Assembly (NCBI RefSeq): GCF_963082655.1
Contig: NC_081556.1
Coordinates: forward strand, 69,611,227-69,675,226
Reading direction: 5' to 3'
DNA: 64,000 nucleotides
Origin: Stomoxys calcitrans
Lineage: Eukaryota; Arthropoda; Insecta; Diptera; Muscidae
In this document: piece after piece, positions 54,930 to 64,000 of the stretch
How the letters are laid out: every line of letters begins with the position of its first letter
How positions within the stretch are numbered: the stretch's first letter is position 1
Notes under the pieces: model-generated
What the model was told of the DNA's origin: nothing
Databases searched by the model: none
The model's input: only the letters and a program-made list of their open reading frames with translations
Position numbers and translations under genes: made by a program

Positions 54930-56180
54930 TATGGTGGGACTAGTTGTAACATTTAATACCCAATATCACTTACAAAAATGTTTCTTCCCTTAAGAAAGAA
55001 ATCAGGATTGATTTTTAAATTCCGGAAATTTTAAATCATGTCAGATTTAAGATTAATGATATTGCCCATTGAGAACAAATAGATAAACTTGCTTGTCTTG
55101 CGACGTTTTCACTTTTTGTTCGAAGTCTAGAATTCGATATTGAAATAAATTTCGTTATGTGTAGACACGTGTATGACCCAAAATTAAATATGATTATTAT
55201 TTGCCTTTCCTTTTGAAATGAAGTAGAGATTCCGGGAAGATTTTTTCACCACTCCACTAAACTATGTTCAGAGTATGCCGTCTCGTCATTTGTTAACTTT
55301 CTCTCTCTTTGGGCCATAGAAAAATTTTTCTTTGCATATTTGTGTATTTGACATCTGAACTGTGCTTCCACCATCAACGATAGAAAACTTCCAAAAGCCC
55401 ACAAAAGAAAAGAAAAATATAAACGAGAATAATAATAAAATTAAATTACGACAAGCCACGCCATCAACAATAACGACCCTGACAGACAACAAAGCTGGGA
55501 GACTTTCGCTAAACTCAACTTTTAAGCAAGGATGGATGATGAAGTTGAACAAAAATGAAAAGATATTGTAGTGCATTGCGGGCAGAGGGCTCCAATGTTG
55601 GCTACGAGCTCGGAATTTCTTTTCCATTTTCATGAATCCATTGGGAGACAACTTTAACATTTTTCTTCTTTATGTAGCAGTCATTGTCATATGGCTATCT
55701 ACGAATAAAAATTCCAGCTAGTGAATTCATGGATATACTTACACGCATGCACATTGTCTGCGTTAACCGCCAACAAATCCAGCTGGGGTAATCAAAATCC
55801 AATTCAAAATTCCTTCAACAAAAAGTGAAAGGTTTGAAATGTAAATTTATTACTGCAATTCAACGAAATTGGCACACATTTTACATACCAAAATAGGCCA
55901 TTGATGGAAGAAAATTGAAATAAAGAAGGCTACTCCCGCAAAAGTTTATAAAGATTCTTACTTGGAAAGTGATCCGTGTGGGTTTTGGCATTGATTCTTC
56001 GACAAATGCTCTCTATTCAAAATGTTTCGAAAGTAAACTAAATCTTCTTTCTTCATCTAAAAAGTTATCCAAATCTTATCCTTTATCCCTTAATATCCCT
56101 TTTACATGTTAAACAAGGATATCTTGACCCAAGGTGTTGTTGTTGGAGGAGACTATAATACGATTACTGGAAAATAGATA
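54930..56180. other. No identifiable gene
   Basis: AT-rich with short frames on both strands and no recognised protein. Confidence 0.5.
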
Positions 56181-57015
56181 GTACTATGCATCGTAAACTT
56201 CAAAAAGGCATGCTTGTTAGAGTTATACCTAGAGAAGGTTTCCTCAGCTAGGTGTCTCTACAATAACGAAGTTAAGTATAGGCCCACTAAAAAACATCAC
56301 ACGATCTTTTGCATAAAATAGAAGAATCCTTTGATGTCCAGACGTACACATTGGCGATTATTGCTGACATCAAGTCATATTTCAACAATGTGAGGATCGA
56401 CACACTGATCCAATCCTTTGACCAGTACAGAGTGGACCCGGTTTTTACAGACTGAATAACTCATATGTTTAGTAGTAGGTTTATAAATTGTGGATCCCAT
56501 GCCATAAATATAAGGGAGAGAGTGGCACAGACCACGCCACAGGGAGGTATTTTAACTTATTACGGATGCTGGCTGAGAATGGTTTTGAATCCGTCTCCTA
56601 CGTAGACTATGATATAATACGGTTCGTTAGGCGGAGGTCCGGGCGCTCACGGAATGCATTTGTTGGTATGGTGTTATCGCAGGGACATGAAGTGCTAACA
56701 TCTTTACGGACAATAATGTGACCACCAGGGCTATAACATGCAGTACCGTAATGTGGGTGTCATGCCATAGCCGAGTAAGGAAAAATGAAAGAGCAGGCGA
56801 TGTGGCCGTGAAGGCCAGAGTTCATTTTTGCAGAATAAGCGCGGAATGTGCAGTGCATGTAGGCAATACGATGAGCCGTAGGAGATTTCCTAATCATTAC
56901 CCGGTATACGTAGCTAACAGACTCCGGAAATTAGGTGGAGACACAGTGGCAGACTTGAACCAACTTAGGAGCGTGAAATAGACAACAATAGGGGATTTTA
57001 TGAGTAGCAGGAAAT
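56181..57015 (+). pseudogene. LOA-like LINE remnant, strongly decayed
   Basis: Out-of-frame traces of RT (cacacgatcttttgc... parallels the ETALHGVVHKTEES region at 48960; wfdpsyrvd-like part at 56430). RNase H-like HSRVRKNERAGDVAVKAR lies near 56770. The 3' tail (acaataggggattttatgagtagcagg) matches the other copies. Orientation and end are secure; details of the middle are not. Confidence 0.6.
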
Positions 57016-57171
57016 TCGTGACTTTTTCTAGTTTGTTTAATTGGTATCGAGAACTCATAACAAGCTGATTACGGGCTAAGGTATATGTTCATAGTGGCGT
57101 GAGGCGGATAAATATCAGCACTTTTTTAAATATAACCTATGGATTTAAATAACCTAAGGATTTATTTACCC

Positions 57172-57930
57172 TTTAAGCAAAATCGAGAGATCGGTTTATT
57201 TGGGTTCTGTATCAAGCTACAGATCGATTCAGACCATATTGGATACGATACGTATGTTGTTAGTTATGGGAGAAGCCGTTGTACAAAATTTCAGCCAAAT
57301 CAAATGAGAAATGCGCCTTCCAGCCGCTCAAGAAGTCAGGATCCAAGATTGGTTTATATGGCAGCTATACCAGGTTATGAACCGATTTGAATCATACTCA
57401 GCACAGTTGTTGGAAGTGACACCTAACACTACGTGCAAAATTACAGCAAAATCAGATGAGAATTGCGCCCCTAAAATCTGAGGAAGTTAAGACCTCAGAT
57501 CGGTTCATATGGCAGCTATATCAGTTTATGAACCGATTTGAATCATACTTAGCACAGTTATTGGAAGTGATAGCAAAACACTACGTGCAGTCTAATCGGA
57601 TAAGAATTGCGCCCTCTAAAAGCTCAAGAAGTCAAGACCCAAGATCGGTTTATATGCCAGCTATACCAAAATATGGACCGATTTGGTCCATCTGCAATCC
57701 CAACTGACCTACACTAATAGAAAGTATTTGTGCAATGTTTCAAGCGTCTTGCTTTACTCCTTCGAAAGTTATCCTGCTTTGGACCGACAGACGGACGGAC
57801 GAACGAACGAACGGAAAGACGGACGGACATGGCTAGATCGACTTAAAATGACATAACGATGATGTAACGATGTTACAAACGGAATGACGAAATTAGTATA
57901 CCCCCATCCAATGGTGGAGGGTGTAAAAAA
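57172..57930 (-). repeat. Fly repeat type I, tail missing
   Basis: Four reversed modules (aagcaaaatcgagagatcgg; gaagtcaggatccaag; aagttaagacctcagatcgg; aagtcaagacccaagatcgg), a ggacggac run and the reversed head (ccaatggtggagggtgtaaaaa). Confidence 0.8.
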
Positions 57931-58026
57931 TGGGAGAGTAAACGCAAAATTCTATGATCTATGGTTGCTAAAACAGCCTTTATGTCTGCTCTTCCATTTT
58001 CAGCAGACGAAAACTGTTTTTATATG

Positions 58027-59438
58027 ATTTTTATACCCACCACCGAAGGATGGGGGTATATTCATTTTGTCATTCCGTTTGCAACACATCGAAATATCCA
58101 TTTCCGACCCATTAAAGTATATATATTCTTGATCAGCGTAAAAATCTAAGACGATCTAGACATGTCCGTCCGTCTGTCTGTTGAAATCACGCTACAGTCT
58201 TCAAAAATTTAGATATTGAGCTGAAACTTTGCACAGATTCTTTTTTTGTTTATAAGCAGGTTAAGTTCGAAGATGGGCCAAATCGGACTATATCTAGATA
58301 TAGCCCCCATATAGACCGATCCGCCGATTTAGGGTCTTAGACCCATAAAAGCCATATTTATTATCCGATTTTGCTGAAATTTGGGACAGTGAGTTGCCTT
58401 AGGCCCTTCGACATTCTTCGTAAATTTGGCCCAGATCGTTCCAGTTTTGGATATAGCTGTCATATAGACCGATCCTTCAATTTAGGGTCTTAGACCCGTA
58501 AAAGCCACATTTATTATCCGATTTTGCTGAAATTTGGGACAGCGAGTTGTCTTAGGCCCTTCGACATTCTTCGTCAATTTGGCCCAGATCGTTCCAGTTT
58601 TGGATATAGCTGTCATATAGACCGATCCTTCAATTTAGGGTCTTAGACCCGTAAAAGCCACATATATTATCCGATTTTGCTGAAATTTGGGACAGTGAGT
58701 TGTCTTAGGCCCTTCGACATCCTTTGTCAATTTGACTCAGATCGGATCAGATTTGGATATAGCTGCCATGTAGACCGATCTCTCGATTTAAGGTTTTGAG
58801 CCCATAAAAGGCTCATTTATAGTCCGATTTCGCCGAAATTTGGGACCGTGAGTTGTGATAAAACTTTCGATATTATTTTTCAATTTGGCTCAGATCGGTC
58901 TAGATTTGGATATAGCTGCAATATAGACCGATCTCTTGATTCAAGGTTTTGGGGCCATAAAAGGCGCATTTATTGTCCGATTTCGCCGAAATTTGTGCCA
59001 GTGAGTTGTGTTAGGCTCTTCGACATGTATCTGCAACTTGGGCGAAATCGGTCCAGATTTGGATATAGCTGCCATATAGACCGATATCTCGATGAAAAAC
59101 CTTCGCCCAATAAAGGGCGCTTTTATAATCCGATTTCACTGAAATTTGACACAGTGACATATGCGAGGCTTTTCGACGTCCGTGTCGTTTATGGTTCAGA
59201 GCGGTTTATTTTTAGATAAAGTTACTAAAAAGAGCAAAATTTTGTTATACACAGTTGAACAATGACTTGTACTTATTAGTATTTGGTCCAAATCGGAATA
59301 TATTTCTATATAGCTGCTAGGGGTCATAAGGTATGCATTTTTCCCCGGATTTGATGAAAGGTGGTTTATATATTTATATACCCGAGGTGGTGGGTATCCA
59401 AAGTTCGGCCCGGCCGAACTTAACGCCCTTTTACTTGT
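58027..59438 (+). mobile_element. Fly repeat type II, complete copy 1 of a tandem pair
   Basis: Head ttttatacccaccaccgaagg; leader with a tatatattcttgatcagcg block and gtccgtccgtctgtctg. At least six modules of ~150 bp follow (gatatagctgccatatagaccgatc, gatttagggtcttagaccc, cataaaagcc, ttatccgattttgctgaaa, gggacagtgagttgt, ccttcgacat). Tail cccgaggtggtgggtatccaaagttcggcccggccgaacttaacgcccttttacttgtt, with the near-palindrome at 59404-59418. Confidence 0.9.
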
Positions 59439-60752
59439 TATACCCACCACCGAAGGATGGGGCTATATTCATTTTATCATTCCGTTTGCAACACATCGAA
59501 ATATCCATTTCCGACCCTATAAAGTATATATATTCTTGATCAGCGTAAAAATCTAAGACGATCTAGTCATGTCCGTCCGTCTGTCCGTCTGTCTGTTGAA
59601 ATCACGCTACAGTCTTTAAAAATAGAGATATTGAGCTGAAATTTTCCACAGATTCTTTTTTTGTCCATAAGCAGGTTAAGTTCGAAGATGGGCTATATCG
59701 GACTATATCTTGATATAGCAACCATATAGACCGATCCGCCGATTTAGGGTCTTAGGCCCATAAAAGCCACATTTATTATCCGATTTTGTTGAAATTTGAG
59801 GCAGTGAGTTGCGTTAGGCCCTTCGACATCCTTCGTCAATTTGGCGCAGATCGGTCCAGATTTGGATATAGCTGCAGTATAGATCGATCCTCCGATTTAT
59901 GGTGTAAGGCCCATAAAAGCCACACTCATTATCCGATTTTGCTGAAATTTGGGACAGTGAGTTGTGTTAGGCCCTTTGATATAGTTCTTCAATTTGGTCC
60001 AGATCGGTTCAGATTTGGATGTAGCTGCCATATAGACCGATTTCTCGATTTAAGGTTTTGGGCCCACAAGAGGCGCATTTATTGTCCGATGTCGCCGGAA
60101 TTTGGGACAGTGAGTTAAGTTAAGCCCCTTGACATACTTCTGCAATATCGCACAGATCGGTCCAGATTTGGATATAGCTATCATATAGATCGATATCTAG
60201 GTTTTAGGTTTTGGGGCCATAAAAGAGGCATTTATTGTCCGATGTCGCTGAAATTTGAGACAGTGAGTTTGGTTAGGCTCTTCGACGTTTTTTCTTCAAT
60301 TTTGCCCAGATCGGTCCAGATTTGAATATAGCTGCTGTATAGACCGATCTCTGGATTTAAGGTTTAGGGCCCATAAAAGAGGCATTTATTGTCCGATTTC
60401 GCCGAAATTCGGGACAGTGCTTTGTGTTAGGCTCTTCGACTTGTTTTTGCAACTTGGCACAAATCGGTCCAGATTTGGATAAAGCTGCCATGTTGACCGA
60501 TATATCGATTTAAAGTCTAGGCCCCATAAAAGGCGCATTTATAATCCGATTTCACCGAAATTTGACACAGTGACTTATGTTCGGCTTTTCGACATCCGTG
60601 TCGTATATACAATAGTTCAGATCGGTATGAGGTATATGAGTATAAGGTATGAAATTTTCACCGAATTTTGATGAAAGGTGGTTTACATATATACCCGAGG
60701 TGGTTTGTATCCGAAGTTCGGCCCGGCCGAACTTAACGCCTTTTTACTTGTT
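59439..60752 (+). mobile_element. Fly repeat type II, complete copy 2 of a tandem pair
   Basis: Starts on the last base of copy 1 (…ttgt/tatacccacc) without a spacer and ends with the same tail (near-palindrome at 60717-60731). Later modules are richer in ggcccataaaagaggcattt variants. About 1.31 kb. Confidence 0.9.
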
Positions 60753-61590
60753 TTTTTTATTGGGTTGGCCTGAAGCTTTGTTGGTTCGGACACGGATATA
60801 TCGACAGCTATGAAACGGAATAACTAAATTAATATACCCCCTATTCTATGATGTGGTCATAAAAACATATTTATTGGATGTAATTCAATAAATGTATTTT
60901 TTGCAGTCGACCCACTATCGACCCTACATCATATTGTGGTAGGCATTAGATAACTATGTGTATATTTGCAAAATATACATTAAATTACTATTAGTCAGAG
61001 CAATCTTAAAATTCTAAATCGTATTGCCAGAAAGCAAGAAATGCTCATAAATTAATAAATTCTCAAAATTCCTCTAACCTGTTTCTGACATTGAACGGCA
61101 TTCCTATGGCTTTATTGCCATTTGGACAGCAACTCAAGAACACTCAACAATATAATGAAAATATGTAGATCAAAGGATACGTTAACCAGTTTCGGTTTCG
61201 GAGGCTCTTGCCGTCTTTTTTTTTAATAACCATTCATCTTTAATAAAACCAGATTGAAAAATCGAGTTTTCCGTGACAGAAATCTGCGCAGAATTGTTTC
61301 TTTCAACTCAGCATTGCACCATGGGCGGAAATCGTAAAATAGCTGCAAAAAGTAAAATTTCTTCAATGAAATTTTTTAATTATTATAATTGAACTTGCTT
61401 GAGAACATCTTGAAGAGTAAAAATCACAAATAATTATAAAATATGGCAACCCCAATTATAAGCAAACAGCTGCAAAATATAAAAAACCCGGTAAGCAGCA
61501 AACAGAGTTGAAATTTCAACTATTTCGTTGGTTATACATTCATTTAAGGTATTTGAATTTCAAAATTTTGTTATTTGGATTCTAATCTTT
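60753..61590. other. No identifiable gene
   Basis: AT-rich; a short head-like remnant (taatataccccctattctatg) near 60830 and nothing else. Confidence 0.5.
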
Positions 61591-61594
61591 GTTC

Positions 61595-62590
61595 AATACT
61601 ACCGATCGGCCTAGATTTAGATATAGCTGCCATATAGAAATTGAGGACAGTCAGTTATGTAAAGCCCCTCGACATCCCTGTTTAATTTGGCCCAGATCGG
61701 TCCAGAGTTACATATAGCAGCCATATATACCGATCTCAGAGGGCCACCGTAGCGCAGAGGTTAGCATGTCCGCCTATGACGCTAAACGCCTGGGTTCAAA
61801 TCCTGGCGCGACCGTCAGAAAAATTTTTAGCGGTGGTTTTCCCCTCCTAATGCTGGCAACATATGTGAAGTACTATGCCATGTAAAACTTTTCTCCAAAG
61901 AGGTGTCGCACTGCGGCACGCCTTTTGGACTCGGCTATAAGAAGGAGGCCCCTTGTCATTGAGATTAAACTTGAATCGGACTGCACTCATTGATAAGTGA
62001 GAAGTTTGCCCCTGTTCCTTAATGGAATGTTCATGGGCAAAACTTGAAATTTGCGTATACCGATCTCTTAATTTAAGTTTTTAGTCCCATAAAAGACGCA
62101 CTTATTATCCGATTTTGCTGATAAAGTGAGTTGAGTTAGGCCCTTCGATATCCCCGTTTTATTTGGCCTATATCGATCCAGATTTCCATATAGCAGCTAT
62201 AACGACCGAGCCCTCGATTTTTCTGCGAATTTTGGGACAGTGAGTTATGTTAGGCTTCTGGATAGGCATCGGTCCAGATTTGGATACAGCTATAGACATA
62301 TAGACCGATCTCTCTATTTAAGGTTTTAGGATAACAATAACAACACGTTTATTATTCGATTTCGTTTAGAAGGTTTATTAACAGATTTCACTGAAATTTA
62401 GCACAATGAATTCTGTCCTTCGCTATTCGCATCGAATATGGTCAAAAAATATATATCGATCTCCCTATTAAAGTTCTTGGAACAATAACAACACGTTTAT
62501 TATTCGATTTCGTTGAAACTTAACACAGTGGGCTGTATTAGGCTCTTCGACATTCTTATTCAATATGGTTCTGATCCGTATATATTTGGG
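61595..62590 (+). repeat. Fly repeat type II module array, degenerate, split by a SINE
   Basis: Five to six decayed modules (cccagatcggtccagatttggatat, catatagaccgatctc) without clear head or tail. It runs straight into LINE sequence on the right. Confidence 0.7.
61738..62055 (+). mobile_element. tRNA-derived SINE, full length (318 bp), with 12-bp target duplication
   Basis: Same length as the copy at 27734. Box A TAGCGCAGAGG intact, box B with one change (GGTTCAAATCC). The repeat tataccgatctc flanks it at 61726-61737 and 62056-62067, within type II modules. Identity to the other full-length copy appears to be above 90% by eye. Confidence 0.9.
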
Positions 62591-62595
62591 TAGAG

Positions 62596-64000
62596 GAGTA
62601 TGACAATATTATCGTTGCTGGTGATTTTAGTAGCAAATTGCTTGTCGAGCGCTTCCTTGCCGGCTCTATGCCGATCTTTGGGCTACTTCCTGTGGATGAT
62701 TCCGAACCAACTCACTTTACAAGAGGTAACATGAGTCTTCTTGATGTGTTTTTTGTCAGCCATTTGTCCAAGGTCTGTCTCTACAATCAGCTATCTGTCC
62801 TCGCATGCTCCAAGCATGATCTGCTTTTTGTCACATACAACTTCGAAATTAATCCCACTCTTTCTAAATCAAAATATCGCCACTTCTGCATCAAAGTTTG
62901 GATGAAGTACCTTGGGAAGAGATTTTCCATATGGAAGGTGTCAACGAACAAGCTTCCTTCCTTAATCATTACCTTTTTTTCAATTTACGACATTTGCGTA
63001 CCTGTCAAAGTCGTTTATACGAATGGAAAACAACAGCCATCGTTTACTCCTGAAATTAAACACTTGACCAGTGTTCGAAATTTGACATACAAAAGGCCGA
63101 AACGTTATAGACTGCATACACTGTATGACACTTTAAATCCGCCAGGAAATATATGGTCAAAAAAATTAACGAGTCCAAAAAGCAATATTATTAAAGGTGA
63201 TTTGAAAATGCAATGGATAGTAATCGAAAATAGAAAGAAATAAGAATAAGAAACATTGGAATTGGCTCGACGTCCAGTACCATTACTGATTGTCTTTCAA
63301 TCTCGGATCTAGATGAGATAAACGAGAATAAATACTATGTAGTCTGTCACAAACACATATTCTTGTATTTCTACAGCACATATTGAAGACGCGTTCTCGT
63401 TTAGATGTGTTGGTCCCGAAGAAGTTCTAAAAATTTTTGCAACCATAAAGTCTGATGCAATTTGATTTGATGGCATAAATCCTAGCTTTGCCATAATTGT
63501 ACTACCGAAGATACTTACATGTGTATCACACATTTTTAACAACATCCTTACGAATTCATCGTTCCCAACAGACTGGATATTAGCAAAAATTAAACCGATA
63601 CCCAAATAGAATTCAGACTTTCGTCCGATTGCTATCCTGCCGTTTTTCTCTAAAGTTTTGGAGCCTATTATGAATACTCAAATTTATACCTTCCTGAATT
63701 TGAAAGAGGTATTGATTTATAGACAATCTGGATTTCGATCAAAAAGAAACTGTTCGACTGTTCTAATTGACGTCGTGGAAGAATTGAGGCAAAATATGGA
63801 TAATAATATGGCATCATTTCTGGTTCTACTAGACCACAGTAAAGCCTTTGACGCAAAGCTCGACAAACTTTTCTTTTTCTCCAAAACTGCTTGTAAACCC
63901 ATTTCGTCATACTTAAAAGGGGCGTAGTCAATCCGTCAATGTTGGTGATATAACATCTCCAGCATTTAATATATGAAGAGGTATTCCACAGGGCTCTATC
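62596..64000 (+). pseudogene. APE-type LINE (Jockey/CR1-like): endonuclease end and RT, runs off edge
   Basis: Begins within the endonuclease (DNIIVAGDFSS, then MSLLDVFFVSHLSKV) and continues as one frame to 63243. RT follows from about 63400 with stops: DGINPSFAIIVLP, then FRPIAILPFFSKVLEPIM, YRQSGFRSKRNCSTVLIDVVE and VLLDHSKAFDA (motif A; catalytic Asp in DHSKAFD). After a frame loss, RGIPQGS-type sequence (gaggtattccacagggctctatc) lies at the window end. Intact RT would continue beyond 64000. It is a different copy from the one at 30-32.5 kb. Confidence 0.8.

Noticed and set aside
58848..59219. Open frames of ~100-120 codons inside the fly repeats (e.g. 58848-59219, 59786-60118, 28790-29089)
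   Set aside because: They arise because the ~150-bp modules are multiples of three or nearly so. The translations just repeat with the modules and shift between copies.
1..64000. A bacterial-style defence system, CRISPR array or biosynthetic operon
   Set aside because: Regularly spaced units here are ~130-155 bp diverged TE modules without unique spacers, and all recognisable proteins are retroelement or transposase fragments.

Overview
This window is eukaryotic, non-coding-rich, AT-rich DNA from a dipteran insect. It is most likely a calyptrate (muscid-type) fly such as Stomoxys, Musca or a relative. I infer this from dipteran-type retrotransposon lineages and from a dense short-repeat family, which I associate from memory with muscid genomes. 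That family carries a near-palindromic TTCGGCCCGGCCGAA end motif and TATACCCTCCACC / TATACCCACCACC termini. I found no convincing host protein-coding gene, no rRNA or true tRNA gene, and no CRISPR or bacterial-type operon. Nearly everything I can identify is a transposable element (TE) or its debris.

Left end (1-11.6 kb): a BEL/Pao LTR retrotransposon lies on the minus strand. Its gag, protease, reverse transcriptase, RNase H and integrase N-terminus (11163 down to about 6800) form one open frame. The integrase core is split by an insert, and its remainder resumes at 1326 and stops at 429. The insert holds two head-to-tail, inverted copies of a ~400 bp piece of the same BEL pol. One of those copies was later hit by a nearly intact Ty3/gypsy element (1546-6201, minus strand; 187-bp LTRs differing at 2 sites; 5-bp target duplication catac). 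Copy B and the resident pol make a 382-bp inverted repeat without mismatch. A gag-like Cys/His protein fragment (354-1, minus) begins 74 nt after the BEL pol stop.

Middle (11.6-57 kb): degenerate repeats. These include two copies of a ~130-bp-unit tandem-repeat element ending in CTAG (Helitron-like, uncertain), many copies of the fly repeat family in both orientations (some folded back on themselves), and a 236-bp MITE. There are also a tRNA-derived SINE in several copies, a Tc1/mariner-type pseudogene with an internal deletion, a second, older mariner pseudogene, and fragments of at least two non-LTR (LINE) lineages. One lineage resembles LOA, with RNase H; the other is an APE-type, Jockey/CR1-like element. 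The stretches between them (for example 17.9-19.7, 25-27.6, 50.1-51.9 and 54.9-56.1 kb) show nothing I can name.

Right end (57-64 kb): two complete type II fly repeats lie head to tail, followed by a decayed array of the same units split by a full-length SINE with a 12-bp target duplication. A LINE fragment then runs off the window edge. Nested insertions give a relative order: BEL, then BEL rearrangement, then gypsy; LINE, then fly repeat; LINE, then SINE; fly repeat, then SINE. The density and mixed orientation of nested TEs are what one expects of TE-rich heterochromatin or a piRNA-cluster-like locus, but that is inference.
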